Source: Chitinophagaceae bacterium PMP191F (GTDB taxonomy: Bacteria > Bacteroidota > Bacteroidia > Chitinophagales > Chitinophagaceae). Taken from it: a stretch of 64,000 nucleotides of DNA. The translations under genes were made by a program, and so were the position numbers. Positions within the stretch are counted from its first letter, which is position 1, and every line of letters begins with the position of its first letter. The notes under the pieces are model-generated. The model ran no database searches. It saw nothing but the letters and a program-made list of their open reading frames with translations, and had not been told where the DNA came from. The stretch spans positions 62,001 through 126,000 of the forward strand of contig LGYU01000013.1 of assembly GCA_001302245.1 (NCBI GenBank), given 5' to 3'. Of the stretch, positions 38,212-46,730 are shown in pieces.

Positions 38212-39396
38212 TTACATAGGTCTTGATTTCAATAAACTGTCTGCAGATACCGGTTGGGGATTGATGACCATACCATTGCGCAGGTTGTTGATCCCTGTCA
38301 GCACGATTTTTTCACCGGGTACTACGCCATTGCTTATAAAATAGTAGTTGGTGGTTTTGCCTGCAATAGTAATAGGTTTACTGATCACCTTATTGCTATC
38401 GGCAACGGCAAATACAAATACTTTATCCTGTATTTCAAAAGTGGCTTCCTGCGGAACGATCAAGGCTGATTGCAATGCCTGCGATATTCTTATTTTACCG
38501 GTGTTGCCGCTTCTCAGCATACCGCCTGTATTGGGAAACGTAGCACGGAAACTGATAGAACCCATGGTTTTGTCAAACTGTCCTTCTACAGTTTCAATGC
38601 GTCCTTTGGCAGGATATATAGTATTGTTGGCCAGTACCAGTTCCGGTGCAGGCAGGTGACGCAGTTTCTCCTGAATGGTAGCACCGGGAAACTGTTGTTT
38701 GAACTGTTCAAAATCCACTTCGCTCATAGAGAAGTAAGCATATACATCGCTTACATCAGATACGGTGGTAAGTGGTAATACCTCACTTCTGCCAACCAGG
38801 CTGCCTGTTTTATAAGGTATGCGGTCTACATAACCACTTACCGGTGCTGTGATCAATGTATAACCTGCATTGATCTGTGCATTGTGTACTAATGCTTCTG
38901 TTTGTGCTACAGTGGCTTTGGCTGCTGCTAATACAGACTGTGCTGTTTGCAACTGGATAGGAGATACTACGTTGTTGTTCACCAGCGGAGCAAGCCTGTC
39001 TACTTCCAGTTGTGCCTTTTGCTGGTTGGCAATAGCCGCCTGCAAACTGGCTTTGGCATTGCTGAGCTGTTCGTTGTACGTGCGGTCATTGATCTTGAAT
39101 AAAGGCTGGCCTGCTTTTACATAGGCGCCTTCATCTACAAAGATCTTATCAAGATAGCCATCTACCTGTGCGCGTATTTCAATATTCAGTTTGCCTTCTA
39201 CTGAGGCTGTGTATTCGCGATAAGTGGTAGCCGGGGCTTCGGCTATTGATAATACGGGCAGCGATACTGCCGGTGCAGCTATTTCCTGTCCTGCATTGGC
39301 AGAAGCGTTACCGCAGCTGTATATCAATACAGACATGGCTGCTGTCAGTACCATTAATGCAATCCTGTTTTTGCCTGGTGCGTTATGATAAAACAT
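38212..39396 (-). CDS. RND efflux periplasmic adaptor (MFP, HlyD family)
   Basis: I use the ATG at 39396 (394 residues), since the 25 codons before it do not form a signal. A hydrophobic signal follows (IALMVLTAAMSVLIYSCG), with a lipoprotein-like Cys. The lipoyl halves appear as VEGKLNIEIRAQVDGYLDKIFVDEGAYVKAGQPLFKI and GYTLITAPVSGYVDRIPYKTGSLV. A long alpha hairpin lies between them, and beta-barrel and membrane-proximal domains follow. It links permease and outer-membrane channel. It is the first gene of the efflux operon, 176 bases before the permease, with a 419-base spacer upstream. Confidence 0.95.
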   Translation of the reverse strand: MFYHNAPGKNRIALMVLTAAMSVLIYSCGNASANAGQEIAAPAVSLPVLSIAEAPATTYREYTASVEGKLNIEIRAQVDGYLDKIFVDEGAYVKAGQPLFKINDRTYNEQLSNAKASLQAAIANQQKAQLEVDRLAPLVNNNVVSPIQLQTAQSVLAAAKATVAQTEALVHNAQINAGYTLITAPVSGYVDRIPYKTGSLVGRSEVLPLTTVSDVSDVYAYFSMSEVDFEQFKQQFPGATIQEKLRHLPAPELVLANNTIYPAKGRIETVEGQFDKTMGSISFRATFPNTGGMLRSGNTGKIRISQALQSALIVPQEATFEIQDKVFVFAVADSNKVISKPITIAGKTTNYYFISNGVVPGEKIVLTGINNLRNGMVINPQPVSADSLLKSRPM

Positions 39397-39815
39397 GTGT
39401 GTTGTGTTTTTCTGTGTTACAATAAATAATAAAAAGATTTTTCGCTGGCATTGATCGTTCAAGGCAGACAATAGACTGCCTGTTACAGCATTATCTGCTG
39501 TATGTAAATACCGGGGGAGATATTTGCCTGTGGCAACGGTATGTTATCCTGACTTTGTAAGCCCTGGCATTGCATACAAGGCTGTTGCTGATAAAGGGTG
39601 TTCAGACTATAAACAAAAAATGAATAGCAGGCAGAAGGATTGTTTGCTTTTCATGTCGTCATTAATTTCTGTCTATAGCTCAGCAAGCATTTTTAATGCA
39701 CATTGATGCGTCAATGCCTGACTTCCAAAGGGGGAACGTAGAAAAAAAAGTGTTTCATAATTAGTACATAAAGGTAGTACGTATTATTGTGTTGTACATT
39801 TACTTTATTACGGCA
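39397..39815. other. Spacer between AraC regulator and efflux operon
   Basis: 419 bases without a gene. On the plus strand GTAC occurs at 39764, 39777 and 39794, and again at 39822 inside the end of the AraC gene. The first three lie in an A/T-rich stretch (spacings 13 and 17). The repeated TAGTAC (39762-39767 and 39775-39780) could be operator half-sites. The efflux promoter must lie here, but I see no exact TAnnTTTG box on the minus strand. Confidence 0.35.
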
Positions 39816-40685
39816 TTAATTGTACTTTTCGCGGATTGTTTTCTGGAATGATGCCGGTGTTCTGCCTGTATGTTTTTTGAAAAAACGGTTGAAATACGCG
39901 TCGTCCTCAAAGTTCAGGTGGCCGGCTATTTCCTTTACAGAGTGTTGTCCCCAGAATAATAAACGCTTGGCCTCTACTATTCTTTTTTCATCAATAATCT
40001 GTTTGGCTGTGCGGCCTGTAACGTTTTTGATGAGGTCGTTTAGGTGGCCGGGAGTAATGTACAGCATATCTGCATATTGCGATACCTGTGTTCTGTTCAG
40101 AAAATGTTCGTCTGTAAGATCCTTAAATTGTCTTACAGTTTTGTTCTGTGTGCCATCCATCTGTACAATCCTGGTTTCGCAGGTAGTTAACCTGGCAGAT
40201 GCAATGATGAATGCATTCAGCAGGTTGCGTATCACCAGGTCACGCTGCAACTGTCCCTGTTTAAATTCATTCAGCAGCAGGTTAGCATAGGTTTGCAGTT
40301 CCTGCAAACGCGCATTGTCCTGTACTGGTATGATCACCTGGCCAAACATACAGTCCCAGCAGGAAAGGATACCTTGCGACTCATTCAGCAAAAAATCTTT
40401 GTTGAACGAGATCTGAACCATTTTATGATAAGTATTGCTGGTACGCTGGTGCACCTGTTCGGGCGATAGGAATAATAACGCAGGAGCCTTGGCCTTATAT
40501 TCTTTAAAATCAGTAAAGCAGGCTACTTCGCCTTCCAGCAGCAGGCTTATCTTGTAGCTGCTATTGCGGTGCGGAATCATCATGTCAGGCGGTACCTGTG
40601 CCGTTGCAAACTGTTTGATATGAAAATCAGTGTCTGGAACGCACTGTTTCATATCCAGCACTGGTATCAAAGTAGTATTTTTCAT
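39816..40685 (-). CDS. AraC-family transcriptional regulator
   Basis: The ATG at 40685 gives 289 residues; a TTG three codons upstream is less likely. The N-terminal half has a cupin-like sensor pattern (IPHRNSSYKISLLLEGEVACFTDF, then APALLFLSPEQVHQRTS). The C-terminal AraC domain (about 185-285) contains VSQYADMLYITPGHLNDLIKNVTGRTAKQIIDE, then HSVKEIAGHLNFEDDAYFNRFFKKHTGRTPASFQ. It lies just upstream of the RND operon on the same strand, so it probably activates efflux in response to a small ligand. Its effector is unknown. Confidence 0.9.
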   Translation of the reverse strand: MKNTTLIPVLDMKQCVPDTDFHIKQFATAQVPPDMMIPHRNSSYKISLLLEGEVACFTDFKEYKAKAPALLFLSPEQVHQRTSNTYHKMVQISFNKDFLLNESQGILSCWDCMFGQVIIPVQDNARLQELQTYANLLLNEFKQGQLQRDLVIRNLLNAFIIASARLTTCETRIVQMDGTQNKTVRQFKDLTDEHFLNRTQVSQYADMLYITPGHLNDLIKNVTGRTAKQIIDEKRIVEAKRLLFWGQHSVKEIAGHLNFEDDAYFNRFFKKHTGRTPASFQKTIREKYN

Positions 40686-40946
40686 TATTCTCAATTTGAT
40701 AAGGATAAGCAGTTATGATAAAAAAAACGTATTCAATGTTTAACAATCAATGCAATACGTATAAAGTACTCGTTGTATGTTAAGTGAATACTATAACAAG
40801 CGGAGCTGGTAAAAGTTAAAAAGACACGAATTTTTTATATAAACTACCGGCAGAATGGCTAACACATTGACCGAAAACAATTTCCTGCATCTTAAAATGT
40901 ATATTGCCAGTGCTGGTATGCCCCAGATAACATATTATAAATATTT

Positions 40947-41897
40947 ATGAAAGCACGCATTTTACTGGCAATAGTCAGTGGTTTGGCAATGGCTACAGCT
41001 TCGGCTCAACAACAATCTGCCGACACAATGGTTGCACCGGCTGCAGTTTTACCCGGTGTTTTTGCAGATCCGCACATTGCTGTTTTTGGCAAAACCTATT
41101 ATATCTATCCCACTACAGATGGAACGGAAGGCTGGAAATCTACCTACTTTACCTGCTGGTCGTCTAAAGACCTGGTGAACTGGAAAAATGAAGGTACTAT
41201 CCTTGATCTGCCAAAAGATATCATTTGGGCAAAGGAAAGGGCCTGGGCACCTGCCATTGCGCAGAAAAATGGTAAATATTATTTCTATTATTCGGCCAAT
41301 ACCAATATTGGTGTGGCTGTTGCCGGGAAACCTGTTGGTCCTTTTAAAGACCCATTGGGAAAACCGCTGGTTGTCAAAGGTGCATTAAAGGGACAAATGA
41401 TAGACCCAATGGTGTTTGTAGATGATGATGGTGCTGCGTACCTGTATTTTGGACAGGGAAACTGTAATATGGTAAAGCTGAACGATGACATGATCTCTTT
41501 CGATTCGGCCAGTATGAAGGTCATTCATCCGCAGGGATATAACGAAGGACCGTTCGTATTTAAACGCAATGGAAAATATTATCTCATGTGGTCTGAGTAC
41601 GATACGCGTGATCCGCGGTATTCTGTTGCATATGCCACATCCGATTCGCCTTTGGGGCCGTTCACCAAAGCTGCCGGCAATCCAATACTGAAGGGTAGGG
41701 GTGTAGTGAAAGGTGCCGGTCATCACTCTGTAGTAAAAGTGCCGGGCAAAGATGAATGGTACATAGTATACCATCGTTTCAGAATACCGGATGGCAATGG
41801 TTACAACCGTGAAACCTGTATCTCACCCATGCGGTTTGACAAGGACGGGAACATCCTGACAGTGGATGTATTTGAGCCTGCTGATAAGCATAAATAG
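40947..41897 (+). CDS. GH43 glycoside hydrolase (arabinan/xylan-type)
   Basis: 316 residues, secreted (signal ends ATASAQ). It is a single five-bladed propeller without accessory modules. The three catalytic residues are readable: Asp41 in GVFADPHIAVFG (base), Asp153 in GQMIDPMVFVDDDG (pKa modulator) and Glu200 in YNEGPFVFKRNGKYYLMWS (acid). AWAPAIAQKNGKYYFYYS and AGHHSVVKVPGKDEWYIVYHRF are further GH43 blocks. GH43 enzymes mostly release L-arabinofuranose or D-xylose, but some act on galactans, so substrate is open. The SGNH hydrolase gene starts 84 bases later, suggesting teamwork on decorated plant polysaccharide. Confidence 0.92.
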   Translation: MKARILLAIVSGLAMATASAQQQSADTMVAPAAVLPGVFADPHIAVFGKTYYIYPTTDGTEGWKSTYFTCWSSKDLVNWKNEGTILDLPKDIIWAKERAWAPAIAQKNGKYYFYYSANTNIGVAVAGKPVGPFKDPLGKPLVVKGALKGQMIDPMVFVDDDGAAYLYFGQGNCNMVKLNDDMISFDSASMKVIHPQGYNEGPFVFKRNGKYYLMWSEYDTRDPRYSVAYATSDSPLGPFTKAAGNPILKGRGVVKGAGHHSVVKVPGKDEWYIVYHRFRIPDGNGYNRETCISPMRFDKDGNILTVDVFEPADKHK

Positions 41898-41981
41898 AGT
41901 AAGTAAATGTGAAAAAAGTACTGATTCTGCAACCTCTTCATTCGTATTTTCGTTGTCTCCAAATACTTAAAATACCATTGT

Positions 41982-42749
41982 ATGCCATTTTATGAGAACA
42001 AGCGTCGCAGGTTTTTAAAAACAGCCATCACTGGTGGACTTGTTACTGCTACAGGTCCGGGATTACTGGCTATGCCGGTTAGCAGCCATAACAATGCTTC
42101 TAAAATAAAATTCAATAAAGGTGATGTAGTGCTTTTTCAGGGCGATTCTATTACAGACGCCGGTCGTAAGCGTGATAACCTGAATGTAAATAACGGGCAG
42201 GCGTTTGGTTCAGGATATGCCATGCTGGCTGCTGCTTATTTGCTGAATAAGTTTAGCGATAAAGAACTGCAGTTGTACAACCGTGGCATCAGTGGCAATA
42301 AAGTATATCAACTGGCAGAACGCTGGGACGAGGATTGCATTAAACTGAAACCATCTGTACTGAGCATCCTGATCGGTGTGAATGACTTCTGGCACAAGCT
42401 GAATGGTAAATATGCCGGAACTGTTGACGTATACCGTAATGACTTTAAAGCATTGCTGGAACGTACAAAACAACAACTGCCGGATGTAAAACTGATCATT
42501 GGTGAGCCATTTGCAGTACCAGGTGTAAAAGCAGTGGATGATAAATGGTATCCGGAGTTTCCGGAATATCAGAAAGCTGCCCGCGAAATGGCCGATAGCT
42601 TTGGTGCCGTGTGGATCCCTTATCAGCATGTATTTGATAAAGCACAGAAAAAGGCTCCCGGCAAATACTGGACCGATGATGGCGTGCATCCGAATATTGC
42701 CGGCATACAACTGATGGCTACCGCATGGCTGGAAGCAGTAGGAGTGTAA
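41982..42749 (+). CDS. SGNH/GDSL-family hydrolase with Tat-like signal
   Basis: 255 residues. The N-terminus KRRRFLKTAITGGLV is a twin-arginine-like export signal. Block I is LFQGDSITDAGR (nucleophile Ser56), the oxyanion Asn is in LIGVNDFW (Asn134), and block V is DDGVHPNIAG (Asp233, His236). All SGNH residues are thus present. Such enzymes often remove acetyl groups from xylan or other glycans. Located between GH43 and a glycerophosphodiesterase on one strand, it may deacetylate the same substrate. TATTTTCG at about 41945-41952 resembles a -7 box with one mismatch. Confidence 0.9.
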   Translation: MPFYENKRRRFLKTAITGGLVTATGPGLLAMPVSSHNNASKIKFNKGDVVLFQGDSITDAGRKRDNLNVNNGQAFGSGYAMLAAAYLLNKFSDKELQLYNRGISGNKVYQLAERWDEDCIKLKPSVLSILIGVNDFWHKLNGKYAGTVDVYRNDFKALLERTKQQLPDVKLIIGEPFAVPGVKAVDDKWYPEFPEYQKAAREMADSFGAVWIPYQHVFDKAQKKAPGKYWTDDGVHPNIAGIQLMATAWLEAVGV

Positions 42750-42844
42750 GCACAATACAAATGTGGACACTTAAAATTATGTAATGCTGTACCTGTGTAA
42801 TCACCAGGTAATTCAATTATCCATTTATCAACATAGCAATAATT

Positions 42845-43756
42845 ATGAGATCAGTTTTTGTAGTGCTGTTGCTGGCCGTTTGTTCATGGAGTTTTGCACA
42901 ACAACAGTCGTACCTGTTGCAGTTTAAGACCTCGGAGGAGCTACGGAATTTTTTAAGCTATAGCCCAAAACGCATTCCATTGATCAGTGCGCATCGTGGC
43001 GGACCAGAAAAAGGCTATCCTGAAAATGCAGTGGAAACCTTTCAGCACAGTATCGGGTTTCAGCCGTTGATTATTGAGTGTGATATTGCATTGAGTAAAG
43101 ATTCTGCGCTGGTGATGATGCACGACGACCGGCTTGATCGTACCACTACCGGTACCGGGCCGATACAGGATTACACATTGGATGAATTGAAAAAGCTACA
43201 ACTGAAAGACAATGACGGTAATGTAACCAGCTTTCGAATTCCCACACTTGATGAAGTGCTGCAATGGGGAAAAGGAAAAGTGATCTTTACACTAGATGTA
43301 AAACGTGGTGTTCCTTTTGAAAAAGTGATCGCGGCAGTGCGTCGTAATCAGGCAGAAAGCTGTTCGGTGATCATTACGTACAATGCCAACCAGGCGGCAG
43401 AGGTACATAAACTGGCAGAAGACCTGATGATCTCTGCATCCATCCGTGGCAAAGAAGACCTGGAACGTTTAAACAGTTATGGTGTGCCTGATAACAGGCT
43501 GATCGCTTTTGTGGGTGTGAGTGAACCGGATGCTTCGGTATACCAATTATTGCATGAACATAAAATTCAGTGCATTCTGGGTACCATGGGCAACCTTGAC
43601 CGCATGGCCATAGCGCGTGGAGATAAAGTATACTATGATTTTGTAAGTCATGGTGCTGATGTATTGTCATCTGACAGGCCTAAAGAAGCTGGTCAGTCAT
43701 TGAAGCAATATATCACAGATCACAAACTGACCTCTCCACACCTGCTGGTGAAGTAA
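42845..43756 (+). CDS. Secreted glycerophosphodiester phosphodiesterase
   Basis: 303 residues with a signal peptide ending near WSFAQ. The GDPD TIM barrel is clear: ISAHRGGPEKGYPENAVETFQHS has the His and the metal-binding Glu, IIECDIALSKDSALVMMHDDRLDRTTTGTG holds the E-x-D metal pair and catalytic HD, and the later FTLDVKRG motif supplies a Lys. It splits glycerophosphodiesters to glycerol-3-phosphate and an alcohol in the periplasm, for lipid-head-group or phosphate scavenging. It follows the SGNH gene by 95 bases and ends in a hairpin. Confidence 0.93.
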   Translation: MRSVFVVLLLAVCSWSFAQQQSYLLQFKTSEELRNFLSYSPKRIPLISAHRGGPEKGYPENAVETFQHSIGFQPLIIECDIALSKDSALVMMHDDRLDRTTTGTGPIQDYTLDELKKLQLKDNDGNVTSFRIPTLDEVLQWGKGKVIFTLDVKRGVPFEKVIAAVRRNQAESCSVIITYNANQAAEVHKLAEDLMISASIRGKEDLERLNSYGVPDNRLIAFVGVSEPDASVYQLLHEHKIQCILGTMGNLDRMAIARGDKVYYDFVSHGADVLSSDRPKEAGQSLKQYITDHKLTSPHLLVK

Positions 43757-43784
43757 TGTATTGACTATAAGATTGCCAAAAAAC

Positions 43785-43829
43785 AGGAAAGTCTTCCGTT
43801 ATTGCAGCTGCAAAACAGAAGGCTTTCCT
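43785..43829. terminator. Bidirectional terminator after the GDPD gene
   Basis: A 16-base arm (43785-43800) pairs with 43814-43829, with two G-U type differences, between the convergent stops at 43756 and 43849. A-runs and T-runs flank it. Confidence 0.75.
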
Positions 43830-43848
43830 TTATTAATGAATTACCGTG

Positions 43849-44364
43849 TTACAATATATTGAACTCACCACCCAGTTGCATCTTGGGCTGCGCTACACTG
43901 CGTGGGGTAAGCGGTGCAAATACAGCCCAGCACAATCCCAATAACAGGTTGGTATATTTCTGCACGTCTTTTTTCAGTGAAAAACCGGATGGCTCCTGGA
44001 GATTGCAGGTTGCCAGCGGACTGGTAATATCTTTTTCATAAATCACCAGTTCGGGTAATGAACTGCCCTGCTGTGTAATAGCATAGTTATAACGGCGTCC
44101 GTCAATATCAATAGCCCCGATGTGGTTGTTCCAGGTATCTTTCTGGAGTTTGCCGATATTAACGCCATATTCATTTTTCAGCACGGCCTGTTTGTTCCTG
44201 AAACCTGTACGTTCAATAAACAACAATCTTTGTTTAGCTGTATCGCTGATGCGTACAGACTGCTGTGAAGGATTGTATTTAATGACAGCTTTGATCTCTC
44301 CGTCCTGAACGAGGTGGTACTCCTGTAAGGTTTTAGCAGGTTTGCTAATTAATGTCCATTTCAT
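43849..44364 (-). CDS. Small cytoplasmic beta-rich protein of unknown function (possibly LURP/tubby-C-like)
   Basis: The ATG at 44364 gives 171 residues; a second ATG at 44418 would add 18 residues with no obvious signal. I do not recognize the family with certainty. Alternating strands such as YHLVQDGEIKAVIKYN, RLLFIERTGFRNKQAVLKNEYGVNIGKL and GAIDIDGRRYNYAITQQGSSLPELVIYEKD resemble the beta-barrel rhythm of tubby-C/LURP-one-like proteins. A hydrophobic stretch (TNLLLGLCWAVFAPL) near the C-terminus could anchor it. It is a single gene between convergent neighbours, with a possible minus-strand -7 box (CAAACATA on the plus strand, 44513-44520) upstream. Confidence 0.65.
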   Translation of the reverse strand: MKWTLISKPAKTLQEYHLVQDGEIKAVIKYNPSQQSVRISDTAKQRLLFIERTGFRNKQAVLKNEYGVNIGKLQKDTWNNHIGAIDIDGRRYNYAITQQGSSLPELVIYEKDITSPLATCNLQEPSGFSLKKDVQKYTNLLLGLCWAVFAPLTPRSVAQPKMQLGGEFNIL

Positions 44365-44846
44365 AACTAATGATTTAAATGAAGCAGGCAGGGGCAATCC
44401 AAAGGTTGATACAACCATGCATTAATGCAAGTTTTGATATGCACATCATTTGCACATAACTATCCACAGAATGGTAGTACGATCAGGTGGAGTAACTTTG
44501 CTAATACTTTGGCAAACATAGGTTTATAATGAGACAGAACAGCATTAAGTTTGTGTTACGAAATTGTTACCTCGCTTGCCGCGTCGCCTATTTTTCGTAT
44601 TATGTTTACCCTCTTTTTACTGCATAATTACTGTTTTTCTATTTGTATTTCGTATGCTGGTAAAAGTTAGTTTTTGTGCAAAAACTGCAGCAGCAGGCGG
44701 TATTGTATTCCATTTTCGGGTTCACTAACCTATATGATAGATACCAGTGTACACCTGAGTACGGAAAAGACAAAAATTGCTCAATATTTAACTAAAATTG
44801 TCTCAAATGGCTTTTTTATTTTCATAAAACGGTAATTTTGGTTTAT
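44365..44846. other. Long spacer between divergent genes
   Basis: 482 bases, very A/T-rich, without a supported gene. It holds TAACTTTG (44493-44500, plus strand), the minus-strand match CAAACATA (44513-44520) and TAATTTTG (44833-44840, plus strand), all exact TAnnTTTG boxes. The two upstream boxes may serve divergent transcripts. Confidence 0.4.
44833..44840 (+). promoter_or_regulatory. Exact TAnnTTTG box six bases before an ATG
   Basis: TAATTTTG ends six bases before the ATG at 44847. If it is used as a -7 element, transcription would start at or next to the initiation codon, giving a leaderless message. No clear -33 TTTG is seen, so this may be chance. Confidence 0.3.
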
Positions 44847-45719
44847 ATGAAAGCCATCCAGTTTACTGTTCCTATCAGTGAAAAAGGTACCGTGGTGGTA
44901 CATGAAGATGTGCTGCCTCATTTTTACAACCATTTTCACCGTCATGCCGAAGCACAGGTGTCACTGATACTAAAAGGTGAAGGAACGCTGATTGCCGGTA
45001 ACTACACGCAGCCGGTAAAACCAGGTGATGTATATATTCTCGGGGCCAATCAGCCGCATGTTTTTAAATCTGCCCCGCAATACTTTCACAATGAGTCGGA
45101 GAACAATGTACATGCGATCCATATTTTTTTTGATTTTGAAAAAACATTGTCCGGTCTTATTAACCTGCCCGAACTGGATGCCATCAGAAAATTTCTTGGT
45201 CATACATCAGGTGGTCTGCAGTTGCCGGATATGTACAGGCACAGCGCAGAACAACTGATCAAAAAGGTTAATGAAAATACCGGTCTGGCAAGATTGATGG
45301 AATTTGTAAAGCTGCTGCAGTTCTTTGCAATGGAGGTAAAAGACTGGAAACTGCTGAATACCGGTTTTTCAAAACACAGCTTTTCCGATTCAGAAGGCAT
45401 GCGCATGAATGATATTTACCAGTATACCATTGAGCATTACACCGAAAACTTCTCACTGGATAAAATTGCACGTGTAGCACACATTACTCCGCATGCTTTC
45501 TGCAAATACTTCAAAAAACATACCCGCAAAACCTACATGAGCTTTTTAAACGAGGTACGTATCAACGAAGCCTGTAAAAAGATCATCAACGGTAATTTTG
45601 ACTCCATTGCATCTGTAGGATACGCCACAGGGTTCAATAATGCCATTACCTTCAACCGTGTATTCAGACGGGTTACCGGCATGTCGCCAAGTGAATACAT
45701 TAAGAATTATAAGAGATAA
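44847..45719 (+). CDS. Cupin-AraC family transcriptional regulator
   Basis: The ATG at 44847 gives 290 residues. A cupin sensor opens the protein, with metal-ligand-like histidines in LPHFYNHFHRHAEAQVSLILKGEGT, then VKPGDVYILGANQPHVFKS. The C-terminal AraC domain (about 190-288) reads FSLDKIARVAHITPHAFCKYFKKHTRKTYMSFLNEVRI and FDSIASVGYATGFNNAITFNRVFRRVTGMSPSEYIKNY. This arrangement is typical of sugar-responsive activators in this phylum. No sugar locus is adjacent on the 3' side; it may act on the GH43 cluster upstream, or elsewhere. Confidence 0.92.
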   Translation: MKAIQFTVPISEKGTVVVHEDVLPHFYNHFHRHAEAQVSLILKGEGTLIAGNYTQPVKPGDVYILGANQPHVFKSAPQYFHNESENNVHAIHIFFDFEKTLSGLINLPELDAIRKFLGHTSGGLQLPDMYRHSAEQLIKKVNENTGLARLMEFVKLLQFFAMEVKDWKLLNTGFSKHSFSDSEGMRMNDIYQYTIEHYTENFSLDKIARVAHITPHAFCKYFKKHTRKTYMSFLNEVRINEACKKIINGNFDSIASVGYATGFNNAITFNRVFRRVTGMSPSEYIKNYKR

Positions 45720-45910
45720 GGCTGGAAGCTGTTGCGGACAGATGGCTTGATGGTTATATGGTTTGATTGTTGTAGCAGATGTTCATATAACATCTGGAGA
45801 TAATGTAAAATCAGACGTGTGAAATATGGTTTTCCAAAACCTGGTTCCTGATAACTAATTTCTGATACTTTGTGCCCCTTTGTGTCTTCGGGCCTTTGTG
45901 GAAGAAAAAC

Positions 45911-45932
45911 GGGGACGGCAAAAGCCATCCCC
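45911..45932 (-). terminator. Terminator after the DUF2807 gene
   Basis: GGGGACGGC (45911-45919) pairs with GCCATCCCC (45924-45932) with one mismatch around an AAAA loop. Read on the minus strand it is followed by GTTTTTCTT. It lies 41 bases after the stop at 45974. Confidence 0.75.
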
Positions 45933-45973
45933 TTACTTGTGATGAATGAATAGATCCGACTTACAACCTACTT

Positions 45974-46699
45974 TTATATTTTTTTGATGGAACCAGAACC
46001 GGAAACGCTGGAATTGATAACCGGTGATCCTTTGTACAGGATAGAGCCGCTTCCGGAGATAGAGGCATCCAGGTTTTGTGTTGCATATAATTTGATGGAA
46101 CCAGATCCACTGATCTCAGCCCTGACATTTTTAGATTCCAGTTCCTGTATATTGATATAGCCGCTGCCGCTGATGCGGGTTTGTGTATTGTTGCTGGTAC
46201 CGCTATTGATGATGATATTTCCTGAACCGCTGATGGTGACTTCTGTATTATTGGCAACTAGCTGATTGATCTGCACATTACCAGACCCATCTACCGACAA
46301 TTTTACGAAAGAGGGATGCATCGGCATCGTTGCATAGAGGTTTCCCGAGCCACGGGTTTCCAGGTAATTGATCTCCGGTGCGCTGACATAGATATTGATC
46401 ACATCATGTCTGCCAATATTGGTATTGTGATGTCTGAACCTGATCTCTAAATTATTTCCATTCACCACCGTTTCAATTTCGTCAAGAATGTTCTGCTGCG
46501 CTCTTAATTCCAGCTTGCGGTTGGCTTCCTCTGTATAATACAGGTTAGCCGGTATTTTTAAAATAATGCCTGTAAAGGATTGTACTGCCCTGTTTTCATT
46601 GACCATTGGTCCTTCCCCCACAATTTTTCTGCAGGAGGCAAAAAGGAAAGAAAGAATGCATAAAGCAAAAATGGTGGTTGATGCCGGTTGTTTTTTCAT
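45974..46699 (-). CDS. DUF2807 lipoprotein (head GIN domain), glycine-serine repeat protein
   Basis: 241 residues with lipobox FASC. Seven spaced motifs of the type GSG[NSY] (RGSGNLYA, DGSGNVQI, SGSGNIII, SGSGYINI, SGSGSIKL, SGSGSILY, SGSGSIKK) appear at intervals of about 20 residues through residues 135-241; this is the regular beta-helix rhythm of the DUF2807 family. The N-terminal part (VQSFTGIILKIPANLYYTEEANRKLELRAQQN) matches the family too. The domain is often annotated as putative adhesin, but no activity is proven. It starts 31 bases after the TonB-receptor gene stop, so it is probably co-transcribed from that gene's ECF-type promoter. Confidence 0.88.
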   Translation of the reverse strand: MKKQPASTTIFALCILSFLFASCRKIVGEGPMVNENRAVQSFTGIILKIPANLYYTEEANRKLELRAQQNILDEIETVVNGNNLEIRFRHHNTNIGRHDVINIYVSAPEINYLETRGSGNLYATMPMHPSFVKLSVDGSGNVQINQLVANNTEVTISGSGNIIINSGTSNNTQTRISGSGYINIQELESKNVRAEISGSGSIKLYATQNLDASISGSGSILYKGSPVINSSVSGSGSIKKI

Positions 46700-46730
46700 G
46701 GCTATACTTTATTGGTGCGAATACACCGGT

